Source: Capra hircus (Eukaryota; Chordata; Mammalia; Artiodactyla; Bovidae). Taken from it: DNA of 64,000 nt. Below the pieces are notes generated by a model. That model made no database searches and had not been told where the DNA came from. It saw only the letters and a list, made by a program, of their open reading frames with translations. Both the position numbers and the translations under genes were made by a program. Location of the stretch: NCBI RefSeq assembly GCF_001704415.2, contig NC_030823.1, forward strand, positions 69,998,458-70,062,457, given 5' to 3'. This document shows, piece by piece, positions 53,667-64,000 of this stretch (the first letter of the stretch is position 1; each line of letters opens with the position of its first letter).

Positions 53667-53756
53667 TCACCATGAAGTACATTTTAAATATATTACATTT
53701 TATATGTCTATTATACCTAAATAAAATTAAAATTTTAAAAAGTATAAACTAAACTA

Positions 53757-54381
53757 TCAGTTCAGTTCAGTTCACTCAGTCGTGTCCAACTCTTTGAGAC
53801 CCCATGAGTCTCAGCACGCCAGGCCTCCCTGTCCATCACCAACTCCCAGAGTTCACTCAAACTCACGTCCATCAAGTCTGTGATGCCATCCAGCCATCTC
53901 ATCCCGTCGTTCCCTTTTCCTCCTGCCCCCAATCCCTCCCACCATCAGAGTCTTTTCCAATAAGTCAACTCTTCGCATGAGGTAGCCAAAGTACTGGAGT
54001 TTCAGCTTTAGCATCATTCCTTCCAAAGAACACCCAGGGCTGATCTCCTTCAGAATGGACTGGTTGGATCTTGCAGCCCAAGGGACTCTCAGGAGTCTTC
54101 TCCATCACCACAGGTCAAAAGCATCAATTCTACGGCACTCAGCTTTCTTCACAGTCCAAGTCTCACATCCATACATGACCACTGGAAAAACCATAGCCTT
54201 GACTAGATGGACCTTTGTTGGCAAAGTAATGTCTCTGCTTTTGAATATGCTATCTAGGTTGGTCATAACTTTCCTTCCAAGGAGTAAGCGTCTTTTAATT
54301 TCATGGCTGCAATCACCATCTGCCATGATTTTGGAGCCGAAAAAATAAAGTCTGACACTGTTTCCACTGTTTCCCCATCTA
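53757..54381 (-). mobile_element. BovB LINE 3' fragment (antisense)
   Basis: Reversed BovB from 'cagttcagttcagttcactc' to 'tgtttccccatctat'. Minus-strand frame 54105-54326 reads DGDCSHEIKRRLLLGRKVMT. It lies tail to tail with the sense BovB at 52649-53430, about 330 bp away. Confidence 0.9.
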
Positions 54382-54864
54382 TAATAAGCTGCTAATCAGA
54401 ACATTTGCTCAGCATGTAAAAGAGATAGTTCTGCCTACATTTAGTACAGGAAAATCACCTCCCTCCAACTCAGTTCACAATAGGAAAAGGACCTTGAAGC
54501 CATGACCAGTGGAAGCCCTGAGTGTGGACTGCATCTGAATTGCTATCTGTGTGCGACGAAAAAAAAATACAACATAAGAAGGGGATGTTGGCACCAATTT
54601 TGTGTGTTGTGTGTCTGTTAATACTATGTTAAGGGAAGCATGACCTTGATGGTAAATAGTGCCTTGCATAGTGCCTGGCACTTAGTGTACATTAGATACA
54701 TATTTTTTTGATAACTGAAGAAATGAACAGATGTATGATAGACACTAAGTAAATATTGGCTGCCTATCTCAGTTCGTGTGTTTAAAAATGAGGAGACTAT
54801 AATCATGTGCTTTCCATCATATGCAAAATTATATCCCTGATTCACCATTTAAAGCCATTCACTT
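54382..54864. other. Unassigned sequence, no gene seen
   Basis: About 480 bp with no recognised element, apart from L2-like words near 54660-54760 ('gtgcctggcacttagtgtac'). Confidence 0.4.
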
Positions 54865-55045
54865 GGTATTACGTGGTGTGGCCTGGGCTCTAGTTCTAGC
54901 CCTGTAATTGCCATGTGACCTCAAGTGAATGACTAATTTTCTCTGTGCTTTTCTTTTCCTTTTTAATCTATAAAAAGAGGAGGTTGAACTAAGCACATAC
55001 TAAGCCTGTTTCCAGGTCTGAACTTTTGAGATTATTCTGCGGTTC
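54865..55045 (+). mobile_element. MIR SINE (sense)
   Basis: The order 'gggctctagttctagccctg', 'catgtgacctcaagtgaatg' and 'ctataaaaagaggaggttga' fits a MIR. Confidence 0.6.
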
Positions 55046-55848
55046 TGAGATAAGAGCTTCTGTGTGCAAAGTCAACTCACCCACAGAGGGACTAAATCCA
55101 TGAACCCTGTTCCACTACTGTTGGGCTGGAGCTCAACTGCTCTGCAGCAGCTTGAGCCAGGCATCCTTAAACACAGACCTGCAGAGCCTCTGAGGGTCAT
55201 CAGTGGGCCTCATTAGGTCTATGAACCTGCAGACCCACAACCATACTCTTACAAGCAACATTTTGTATATAAGTATCATGTGAATTTCTCTGTAGTGTGT
55301 GTCTCTGGATTTCAAAGATTCCTCCAAATGTGGATAATCCCCAAACAGTTAAGAAATCCTTGAACTTTTCAGAGGACAAGTGTAGAAACTTATGCTCCCA
55401 ACACTATCGCATCTAATCTGATAAATGAATTAAGTCCTGGCTGTAGCCACAGAAAACTAATGAAATTCAGAACACAGGTCAGGTCTTCTGTGCACAAGAC
55501 AGTCATTCTGACTATAGGGGAGTCATCGACAGATCAATGACAGAAAAAAACCACATCAGAAGCCATGACTACAGGACAATAATATTTGAGCTGAGTAGAA
55601 TTCCACCTAGCAGGGGTTATCACCGAAAGGTACGTGTCAGGTTTGCTAGGGTATTTATAATCTGCTACCTGATGTAGTGATGTCCAAGACTGTCCCAGAG
55701 AGACAGGTGGCAGTTGCAGAGGAGCCTATGCCTGTAGCCATCCGTGGTTTGGTTTTTAGACTGGCACCAACCAGAGACAAGCAGGCGGAGGTGGGCCAAC
55801 TGAAAGAGGCAGGGACCCCACTGAGCTTCAGTCACAGCTGTGCTGCAG
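55046..55848. other. Unassigned sequence, no gene seen
   Basis: About 800 bp with no recognised repeat or domain-bearing frame. Confidence 0.45.
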
Positions 55849-56068
55849 AGTTCTTTCTGTTTATTATTTATGTGTGTATTTGGGTGCATTGGGTCTTGGT
55901 TGCAACACTTGGGATCTCCAATCTTTGTTATAGCAGGCGAGATCTTTAGGTGCCGCTAGCAAACACTTGGCTGCAGCACGTGGGATCTAGTTTCCTGTCC
56001 AGGGATTGAACCTAGGCCCCCTGTGTTGGGAGGGTGGAGTCTTACCCACTAGACCACCAGGGAGGCCC
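55849..56068 (-). mobile_element. CHR-type SINE (antisense)
   Basis: 'tctgtttattatttatgtgt' tail, internal 'ttgggtcttggttgcaac', right end 'accaccagggaggcccc'. Confidence 0.83.
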
Positions 56069-56276
56069 CCTAGGGTTCACACAATTCCACGCAAACCACT
56101 CAACCCTGTTGGATCCCAATTATTCATTGGGCTATTTAAGAAGAGAGAACTTGAATTCCTAAGAAGTCCCAAGTAATTAAGAGAGTTTACTTTTTAAGAA
56201 AAGGAGGTATATAGGAAGTCGAGACAGGAGATTCATCTCAGATCTAGTCTTGGAACCCCTAAAAGACTTAAGGGAA

Positions 56277-56342
56277 CTTGAGAATTAACCAGACCTACTA
56301 TCATAGGATTAACCTTGAGAATTAACCAGACCTATTATCATA
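56277..56342. repeat. Two-copy direct repeat, 37-bp period
   Basis: A 29-bp unit beginning cttgagaattaaccagacct occurs at 56277-56305 and 56314-56342 with one base change, separated by 8 bp. Confidence 0.92.
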
Positions 56343-56459
56343 CATGAACAGAGAACTTCCAGATGTTCAAGCCAGATTTAGAAACCAGAGATCAAATTGC
56401 CAACATTCACTGGATTATTGAAAAAGCAAGAGTCCCAGAAATACATCTACTTCTGCTTT

Positions 56460-57967
56460 CAGTTCAGTTCAGTTGCTCAGTCGTGTCCAACTCTGGGACC
56501 CCATGAATCGCAGCACACCAGGCCTCCCTGTCCATCACCATCTCCCGGAGTTCACTCAAACTCACGTCCATCAAGTCCGTGATGCCATCCAGCCATCTCA
56601 TCCTGGGTCGTCCCCTTCTCCTCCTGCCCCCAATCCCTCCCAGCATCAGAGTCTTTTCCAATGAGTCAGTTCTTTGCATGAGGTGGCCAAAGTACTGGAG
56701 TTTCAGCTTTAGCATCATTCCTTCCAAAGAAATCCCAGGGCTGATCTCCTTCAGAATGGACTGGTTGGATCTCCTTGCAGTCCAAGGGACCCTCAAGAGT
56801 CTTCTCCAACACCACAGTTCAAACGCATCAATTCTTCGGCACTCAGCCTTCTTCACAGTCTAACTCTCACATCCATACATGACCCCAGGAAAAACCATAG
56901 CCTTGACTAGACAGACCGTAGTCGGCAAAGTAATGTCTCTGCTTTTGAATATACTATCTAAGTTGGTCATAACTTTTCTTCCAAGGAGTAAGCGTCTTTT
57001 AATTTCATGGCTGCAATCACCATCTGCAGTGATTTGGGAGCCCAAAAATATCAAGTCTGACACTGTTTCTACTGTTTCCCCATCTATTTCCCATGAAGTG
57101 ATGGGACCAGATGCCATGATCTTCGTTTTCTGAATGTTGAGCTTTAAGCCAACTTTTTCACTCTCCTCTTTCACCTTCATCAAGAGGCTTTTTAGCTCCT
57201 CTTCACCTTCTGCCATAAGGGTGGTGTCATCTGCATATCTGAGGTTATTTCTCCCGGCAATCTTGATTCCAGCTTGTGTTTCTTCCGGTCCAGCGTTTCT
57301 CATGATGTACTCTGCATAGAAGTTAAATAAGCAGGGTGACAATATACAGCCTTGACGTACTCCTTTTCCTATTTGGAACCAGTCTGTTATTCCATGTCCA
57401 GTTCTAACTGTTGCTTCCTGACCTGCATACAGATTTCTCAAGAGGCAGGTCAGGTGATCTGGTATTCCCATCTCTTGAAGAATTTTCCACAGTTTATTGT
57501 GATCCACACAAAGGCTTTGGCATAGTCAATAAAGCAGAAAGAGATATTTTTCTGGAACTCTCTTGCTTTTTTCATGATCCAGTGGATGTTGGCAATTTGA
57601 TCTCTGGTTCCTCTGCCTTTTCTAAAACCAGCTTGAACATCAGGGAGTTCACGGTTCAAGTATTGCTGAAGCCTGGCTTGGAGAATTTTGAGCATTACTT
57701 TACTAGCATGTGAGATGAGTGCAACTGTGCGGTAGTTTGAGCATGCTTTTGTATTGCCTTTCTTTGGAATTGGAATGAAAACTGACCTTTTCCAGTCCTG
57801 TGGCCACTGCTGAGTTTTCCAAACTTGCTGGCATATTGAGTGCAGCACTTTCACAGCATCATCTTTCAGGATTTGAAACAGCTCAACTGGAATTCCATCA
57901 CCTCCACTAGCTTTGTTCGTAGTGATGCTTTCTAAGGCCCACTTGACTTCACATTCCAAGATGTCTG
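56460..57967 (-). mobile_element. BovB LINE (antisense) nested in the sense BovB
   Basis: A 1508-bp reversed BovB, bounded by the perfect 11-bp duplication acttctgcttt at 56449-56459 and 57968-57978. That duplication is itself BovB coding text (YFCF region). This gives direct evidence that one BovB jumped into another in the opposite orientation. Confidence 0.95.
56464..57967 (-). pseudogene. BovB reverse transcriptase remnant (nested copy)
   Basis: The minus-strand order is KASGGDGIPVELFQ, ARLQQYLNRELPDVQAGFR, FCFIDYAKAF, DHNKLWKILQEMGIP, then the YADD box in NNLRYADDTTLMAEG, and the C-terminal WCWRRLLRVPWTARRS. Breaks are a 4-bp deletion near 57508-57512 that shifts the frame just after DYAKAF, a 2-codon in-frame deletion before the YADD box, and a TAG (minus) at 56860-56862 replacing the Trp of ESWTVKK. 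Confidence 0.87.
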
Positions 57968-59062
57968 ACTTCTGCTTTAGTCTATGCCAAAGCCTTTGGC
58001 TGTGTGGATCACAATAAACTGTGGAAAATTCTTCAAGAGATGGGAATACCAGACCACCCGACCTGCCTCCTGAGAAATCTGTATGCAGGTCAGGAAGCAA
58101 CAGTTAGAACTGGACATGGAACAACAGACTGGTTCAAAATTGGGAAAGGAGTACGTCAAGGCTGTATATTGTCACCCTGCTTATTTAACTTATATGTAGA
58201 GTACATCATGCAAAATGCCAGGCTGGATGAAGCATAAGCTGGAATCAAGATTGCTGGGAGAAATAGCAATAACCTGATAGGCAGATCACACCACCCTTAT
58301 GGCAGAAAGAAAAGAACTAAAGAGCCTCTTGATGAAAGGGAAACAGGAGAGTGAAAAACCTGGCTTAAAACTGAACATTAAAAAAACGAGGATGATGGCA
58401 TCTGGTCCAATCACTTCATGGCAAGTAGATGGAAAAACAATGGAAACAGTGACAGACTTTACTTTTTTAGGCTCCAAAATCACTGCAGATGGTGACTTCA
58501 GCCATGAAATTAAAAGGTGCTTGCTCCTTGGAAGAAAAGCTATGACAAACCTAGACAGCATATTAAAAAGCAGAGACATTACTTTGCTGACAAAGGTCCA
58601 TCTAGTCAAAGCTATGGTTTTTGGAGTAGTCATGTAAGGATGTGAGAGTTGAACCATAAAGAAAGCTGAATACTGAAGAATTTATGCTTTTGAACTGTGG
58701 TGTTGGAGAAGATTCTTGAGAGTCCCTTGGACTTCAGGGAGATCAAACCAATCCATCCTGAAGGAAATCAGTCCTGAATAATCACTGGAAGGACTGATGT
58801 TGAAGCTGAAACTCCAATATTTTGGCCACTTGATGTGAAGAGATGACTCACTGGAAAAGACCCTGATGCTGGGAAAGATTGAAGTTAGGAGAAGGGGACA
58901 ATAGAGGACGAGATGGTTGGATGGGATCACTGACTCGATGGAGATGAAATTGAGCAAGCTCTGGGAGTTGGTAACGGACAGGGAAGCCTGGCATGCGGCA
59001 GTCCACAGGGTTACAGAGTTGGAGATGACTGAGCAACTGAACTGAACTGAACTATCACAGAG

Positions 59063-60612
59063 CCACGAGTGTTCCCAGGGCAGTCTTTGGAGTTTTGCAT
59101 TCAGAAGCAACTAATGCAAAGGCTTGTCCCAGAGGCTCTCAGGGCCAATTAGCTCTGGGTACTATGGGGTCAGAGATTTGACCCTGTGTGTGTTACTGTC
59201 TCCACGTTAGGCTGAGCAGTAACCCTCACCAGCAGAGGGGACTGGCTGGGAGAGTGAGGCTGGCATTCCCATCTTTGGAAACAAACTCAAATTCACTCTA
59301 ACTCAAACTACACACCTCGACCTCTCAGGTTTGGAGCAGAGTGTCTGTAGGTGTCCCGCATGGCATGGTCATCTTGCAGTCATTTTAAAGAACGCATGTG
59401 CAGGGAGAAATAACAGGTTTCACTGGCTAGTTGCCCAACTGGACTGACTGTTGATTCTCCTTGAGGAAGCAAGCACTCAGAATTTGTTATCTTCAGGGAA
59501 ACCACAGAGCTCTTCTTTTCTTGCAGTGCCTGTCTCTCTGGGCACCTGTGTGAGCAGGGCTGGTCATTCAGACTCCCTGTGAGAGCTGTAGTGGGGTGTC
59601 AGGCACACAAACCGCAGGGCTGGGCTTTTGACGACAGCTCCCAAAATAAGGTGCCAAGCCCGAGTTCTCACTTTCTCCTTGCGCCCTGTGAGACGCTGGC
59701 ACTTCCTCTGGGGCCATTACTCAGCAGCCTGAATGTTCAGAAATAGGCTGAGTGTGCTGACCCAGGAGCCCTGGACTTTTCCTCCGGCAGGTCCTGTCCT
59801 GGCACGGGGGGCCCAGGCCAGGCTGTGAGGGGCCATGTCCTGGTCTCCCACTTTCACTTCCTGTTAGGCAGCAATCCTATCACAAGACGGAGCTTCACAG
59901 AGCTCCTAGGCCTTTGAAGGTGTTTTCTTGCAGTGAGCCGGTGAACACACTTCCTCACTTCCATCATCTTTTCCACATACACGTTTTCCATCTTCTTCTC
60001 CCAGTGAAAACGTGGCCGGCCCTGTTCTCTGGTCCTCTCCAGAGCAGACCGTCCCATCTCCCTGGCCACCCCATTCAGTTGTCTATGGATCTCCAGCACT
60101 CTCCCACTGTGAACATAACCTGGACATGGGATCAGAATGGCCCATGGCATCACAAATTCTCACAACCTACTCTGCACGCGACCTATCGAACGCTTTTTGC
60201 CTGTGGGGGTATTTCCTTCCTCACCTGGTCACCCTTCCCGGAAACTCTTGTTTCCTCCATTCCCAGCCTGGACCCCTTGAGCTGCTGTCTCCAGGCTGCT
60301 CACTGATCTCGCATTGTTTATTCTTCTCTGGGTCCTTCTCGGCTAACTCGCCATCGCAGGTAATCCCTAACTCAGCTGTCTTTGCCTCTATTCCCATATT
60401 GTTGAGTTCTCCTGGAAATTTACAAGCTTTCTGTGATGTCTGAGCCCTCAAAAAACATTCCATTTAAGGGTCTGTATTTACTATATCAATGTCAAATTTC
60501 TTGAGTATGATAATTATACTGCGGTCATGTAAAGGAATTCATGTTCTTAAGAAATACATGCTGAATACTTATTAATAAATAAATAGTAATAGGCAGTCAA
60601 TAGCAACAAAAG
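59063..60612. other. Unassigned repeat-poor stretch, no gene seen
   Basis: About 1.5 kb, the longest part of the window where no element was recognised until about 60460. 60465-60560 resembles an old interspersed repeat. Frames at 59854-60443 overlap on both strands and carry no recognisable domain. Confidence 0.45.
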
Positions 60613-60622
60613 GACCACGTGT

Positions 60623-60928
60623 CTTCAAATGAATTTATCTGTGAAACAGAAAGAGACTTACAGATATTAAGAACAGACTTCTGGCTGTTAAGGGGGACGG
60701 GGTGGTTTGGGAGTTTGGGATCAGCAGATGCGAACTATTATAATATAGAATGGATAAACAGCAAGGTCCTATTGTACAGCACAGAGAACTATATTCAATA
60801 TCCTGGAATAAACCATAATGGAAAAGAATATGAAAAAGAATTTTATATATATCTGAGTCACTTTGCTGTACAGCAGAAAATTAACCCAACATTTTAACTA
60901 TACTTCAATAAAATACTTTTTAAAAAAA
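60623..60928 (+). mobile_element. L1 3' end (sense), 306 bp
   Basis: L1 3' UTR text ('ggataaacagcaaggtccta', 'ttgctgtacagcagaaaatt') ending AATAAA (60908-60913) and an A-rich tail. The duplication gaccacgtgt is at 60613-60622 and 60929-60938. Confidence 0.9.
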
Positions 60929-61009
60929 GACCACGTGTGTCTGACTCTCCCCTCTACTATTCACTCTCCAAGGTAGGAATTTTGGCCCCTCAGAGCAGTT
61001 GGAAAAGAC

Positions 61010-61155
61010 GGTGTGGGAGGTGGGAGGAAGGTTCAGGAGGGGCCATATGTCTACCTATGGTATGATATATATGCCATATATCAACATGAGTCCTGTTGCT
61101 ATATGGCAGAAACCAATACAATATTATAAAGCAATTAAAAATAAATTAAAAAGAA
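61010..61155 (+). mobile_element. L1 3' end (sense), short
   Basis: 'ggtgggaggaaggttcagga', 'ggcagaaaccaatacaata' and 'gcaattaaaaataaatta' are the last bases of a ruminant L1 3' UTR. 61156-61255 is unassigned. Confidence 0.78.
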
Positions 61156-61259
61156 GCAGAAACTTATTACCTGCCTGGCCCTTAATTTGAGGACTTTACA
61201 CAATCCAACTCATTGACTTCTCCAATGACAATGAGAGAATTACTGTTAATACTTCTGTA

Positions 61260-61360
61260 ATTTTTTTGATGAAGAAACAGGCTCAGAAGGATTAAGTAAA
61301 GCATAATGTCACAGAATTACCAAGTGGTAGAGTCAAGATTAGGGAATCTGGGTGAGACAT
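61260..61360 (-). mobile_element. MIR SINE (antisense)
   Basis: 'gatgaagaaacaggctcaga', 'attaagtaaagcataatgtc' and 'aagtggtagagtcaagatt' follow the reversed MIR order. Confidence 0.65.
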
Positions 61361-62130
61361 TATCTTATATCTCATCATAAGATGACTGTAAACTCTGGGA
61401 AAAGTCTGTTGACTTTCATCAGAGCTCCTCCTGCAGTTCAACAGTCTTATAAATCATCCCTTGTTTACTCTTAATTGGAGGTATGAATACTTCAAGTCTG
61501 ATGCTATCGTTCTTGGTCAGGGGGAACCAGGGACCAAAGGCATCGCTTTGGGAGTTCCAGTGAGCATGGGTTGGAATGTTGGGGTATTCTTCCATTCTCT
61601 GTCTGGGTCTGACTGAATCAGTGCCCACATGAGCTTCCGGAGGTCAGCACTTTGAACTCTGCTCATTACTCACTAGCTTTCATGGGCAAATGGTTTAAAC
61701 TCAGAGGTTCAGTTTATCTGTAAAATGGGAATAACAACAATCCCCTTGTAGGGTTGTATTTATCAAGCAGCCTAGCATAGACTGGGTCACAAATAGGCAC
61801 ATGTTCGTTCCTTTCCCTCTCTTCCCACACCCACTTTGTTTCTTCATTCTCCGTACTCTGAAACCTTCTTTCTGGGTGAACTTCAACGTCCTTATATCTC
61901 TATCGAAAGTCTCTTTTACAGCACCACATTCTCGAAAGTAAGTCGGCACTTGTAAGGCAGGGATCTTATTTTTCATTTTTTTAGGCAGGGATCTCATTGT
62001 TTTCCAGTCCCTCCGTCACAGTAATTCCATCTCTGGGAATCTTTCATAAAGAAGTAGTGGAAATGTGTATATGTATTCTACATATAAATTCTATAACATA
62101 ATTATACTACATATGTTTTATGTATCTGGT
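61361..62130. other. Unassigned sequence with a MIR and possible L1 text
   Basis: 61640-61800 resembles a sense MIR ('catgggcaaatggtttaaac', 'gttcagtttatctgtaaaat'). 62020-62060 resembles decayed L1 sense text. The rest is unrecognised and has no supported gene. Confidence 0.4.
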
Positions 62131-62307
62131 TTTTGATGTGGACCATTTTTAAAGTCTTTATTGAATTCGTTACAATCTTGCTTCTGTTTTATGTTTTGGT
62201 TTTTTGGCCATGAGGCTTGGGGGGTTTTAGGTCCCTGGCCAGGGACTGAACCCTCACCCCTTGTGTTAGAAAGTGAGTCTTATCCACTGGACTGCCATGG
62301 AAGTCCT
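62131..62307 (-). mobile_element. CHR-type SINE with the 'gatgtggacc' tail (antisense)
   Basis: The same subtype as 41388-41585: both open 'gatgtggacc(a/g)tttttaaag' followed by 'tctttattgaatt', then continue into the tRNA-like part ending 'ggactgccatggaagtcc'. Confidence 0.84.
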
Positions 62308-62768
62308 GATATGTTATAGAATATTCTATATAAAAGAGTCTATATGAAATGTTTTTGCATACACACAAAGATGTTTGTTATATAATTACTTATCTTAGAA
62401 AAAAAACTACAAATCTTCTCTGTATTTCTGCCCTTTATTTTTTCTTTTCCTTTTGCTTCTGAGAAACAAGTAACTCTTTTCCTCCCTAGATTCAACTAAA
62501 AAGTATATTGCAAAATAACTTAAAATTTTTTTAAATCAAATAATTTTTAAAAGATTAAAAAATTTTTGAATGTTTACAGAAAGATCTGGAAAATAAGTCA
62601 ATCACTTGTGAGTCCACTCTCCAGTGCTGACTACTACCATTACTACAGTACCTTTACAAACATTCAAATTCACTTACACCTTGAAAAGCAAAATTAGATG
62701 TTACATCTACTATTTGGTAATTTATATTATTTCCTATCTTTTTTCTGTCATTACAATAGCATCTTTCC
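62308..62768. other. Unassigned AT-rich sequence, no gene seen
   Basis: AT-rich, perhaps old L1 3' UTR around 62500-62680, but not assignable by eye. Confidence 0.4.
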
Positions 62769-62779
62769 TTTCATATCTT

Positions 62780-62979
62780 GAGACTTCCCTGGTGGCTCAG
62801 ATGGTAAAGCATCTGCCTACAATGCAGGAGAACCAGGTTTGATCCCTGGGTCAGGAAGATCCCCTGAAGAAGGAAATGGCAACCCACTGCAGTACTTTTG
62901 CCTGGGAAATCCATGGACAGAGGAGGCTGGAAGGCTACAGTCCATGGGGTCACAGACACTGAGCGACTTCACTTTCACT
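62780..62979 (+). mobile_element. Bov-tA SINE
   Basis: Sense copy with the perfect 11-bp duplication tttcatatctt at 62769-62779 and 62980-62990. Confidence 0.93.
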
Positions 62980-63024
62980 TTTCATATCTTAATTTATCTA
63001 ACCAACATCCTATGATTGCTGGAA

Positions 63025-63155
63025 AATATTTTTATTTTTTTAAACTTTTAAAAGGTTGAGGTATAGCTGATGTACAATATTATATGTTTCGGGTTTATAA
63101 CATAGTCACAATTTTCATATTATTTTTATTTTTTCAAGATTATACATAGCATTGT
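63025..63155 (-). mobile_element. L1 3' end (antisense), old
   Basis: 'ttgaggtatagctgatgtac', 'aatattatatgtttcgggtt' and 'tcaagattatacatagcatt' follow the reversed L1MA/MB 3' end order. Confidence 0.65.
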
Positions 63156-63830
63156 GGTGACTGCAGCGGCATCTCTGGGAGCTTCCTAAATGACATCCTT
63201 GTCTCTGTTCCTGATGCCATCCTTCCTAAGACTCCATTTCCGGGACCCTGAGCCAGAGCATGGCCCCTTGCCTCTGGGCAGGCCCCTTGCCGTTGGCTTA
63301 CAAACATTACAAACCTCCTCCAAGCACATCTAGCCTTCAAAACTCTCCCCCTTGATTCTTCTGGCCTTTCCTGGCATCCCGAAGGCCCCTCTGGCCTCAC
63401 AGGGAGGGCTCTTCCTCCTCAAGGCTAAGCTCCCTGTGTTCTGGATCCTCTTCCTTCGTGCCTCCATCATAGTTATCCCCACTCCCGTCCTTAAACTCTC
63501 CCTCTTTCCTGCCTCCTATCTCCTGGCCCACACATGCACCGCCTCTCCGCAGATCTCGTCCTGACCACGACCCTCCCCCTGCGCCCAGGGTCCGGACCGT
63601 CTCTCTTCCCTTCTCAGCCAAACCCCTCAGAAAAGGAGACTGTGTTTGCTACCTCCCATCTCCTCCCTGACACGGCATCTGACTCCAGTATTACCCTCTA
63701 AATTGTCAAATGCAATTGGCATTATTTGTTCTCCATCTTGCCCAACATTGTTTTTACTCCTTGAAACTATATCTTGAATCATCTCTTCCTAAATGGCTCC
63801 CTCTCAGTCTCTCCTGTCAGCTCTTCTTTC
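63156..63830. other. Unassigned pyrimidine-rich stretch, no gene seen
   Basis: About 670 bp, C/T-rich on the plus strand. It may be an old interspersed repeat. The opposed frames at 63140-63621 have no recognisable domain. Confidence 0.4.
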
Positions 63831-63835
63831 TCCCT

Positions 63836-64000
63836 GTTAGTTGCTGTCGTGTCTGACTCTGTGACCCCATGGACTGTAGCCGGCCAGGCTCCTCTGTCCT
63901 TGGGATTCTCCAGGCAAGAATACTGGAGTGGCTTGTCATGCCCTCCTCCAGGGCATCTTCCCAACCCAGGGATCCAACCTGGGTCTCCCACATTGCAGGC
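63836..64000 (-). mobile_element. Bov-tA SINE (antisense), cut by the window end
   Basis: Reversed copy beginning 'gttagttgctgtcgtgtctg' and running off the window at 'cccacattgcaggc'. Confidence 0.9.

Larger units (their letters stand above)
49133..53755 (+). mobile_element. L1M-type LINE (sense), 5'-truncated, split by LTR, SINE and BovB
   Basis: ORF2 and 3' UTR text at 49133-50410, 51206-51250, 51538-52371 and 53480-53755 is in L1 order. The 3' UTR ends in an AT-rich region after 'acctaaataaaattaaaatt'. Inserted elements are an LTR (50415-51205), a CHR SINE and a SINE/BovB compound. Confidence 0.87.
56354..59056 (+). mobile_element. BovB LINE (sense), interrupted by a second BovB
   Basis: The sense copy starts at 'aacttccagatgttcaagcc', runs to 56459, resumes at 57979 ('agtctatgccaaagcctttg') and ends with the 'gaactgaactgaac' tail. 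Its coding text (NLYAGQEATVRTGHG, QGCILSPCLFNLY) is broken by several stops and shifts after 58237. A 6-bp acagag at 56348-56353 and 59057-59062 is a possible duplication. Confidence 0.88.

Noticed and set aside
56277..56342. 37-bp two-copy repeat as a regulatory or attachment site
   Set aside because: Only two copies in unassigned DNA; a simple local duplication explains it.
59854..60443. Frames of 99-143 codons on both strands
   Set aside because: They overlap in different frames and on opposite strands with no domain. The region was listed only as a repeat-poor stretch.

Overview
This is non-coding, repeat-dense mammalian DNA from a ruminant, most likely a bovid. The evidence is the combination of BovB (RTE-type) LINE copies in both orientations, Bov-tA and Bov-A2 SINEs, CHR-type tRNA-derived SINEs and a young ERVK-style solo LTR. 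The species cannot be fixed from the text alone. No protein-coding gene, exon chain, rRNA or functional tRNA gene could be supported. Every long open frame that matches a known protein is a LINE reverse transcriptase remnant. Repeat families were assigned by reading the sequence against remembered consensus features and by boundaries seen directly (target-site duplications, tails, motifs); no alignment was run.

Layout. 1-8440: an old L1 fragment, then a minus-strand L1 (1605-8440) cut into five pieces by younger insertions. These are a 2.9-kb BovB carrying a solo LTR, a second BovB in the opposite orientation, a third BovB piece, and a Bov-tA SINE that itself holds a BovB tail. 8441-13900: an L2 > L1 > Tigger > SINE nest with a Bov-A2 and a dimeric Bov-tA. 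13900-23830: mostly unassigned sequence with scattered SINEs, L2, MIR, BovB tails and a MaLR-type LTR split by two SINEs. 23830-25400: two BovB copies head to head. 25400-38190: SINEs, an MLT1-type LTR, a hAT-like element, a terminal-inverted-repeat element, BovB tails and several unassigned stretches. 38190-46680: two long antisense L2 fossils, one with a tiny poly-A retrocopy inside, plus an antisense L1 (40760-42550). 49133-53755: a sense L1 carrying a solo LTR, a CHR SINE and a SINE/BovB compound. 56354-59056: a BovB inserted inside another BovB in opposite orientation. 59060-64000: mostly unassigned sequence with L1 tails, MIRs and SINEs.

Biology. The window records layered retrotransposition. 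Old layers (L2, MIR, MaLR, Tigger, L1M) are interrupted by ruminant layers (BovB, Bov-tA, Bov-A2, CHR), and one LTR sits in a BovB. No gene network or operon exists here. The items most worth a second look are the nests with readable target-site duplications, the inverted BovB pairs, the 39062-39150 mRNA-tail retrocopy, the twice-seen dimeric SINE junction and the unassigned repeat shared by 31290-31890 and 37207-37900.
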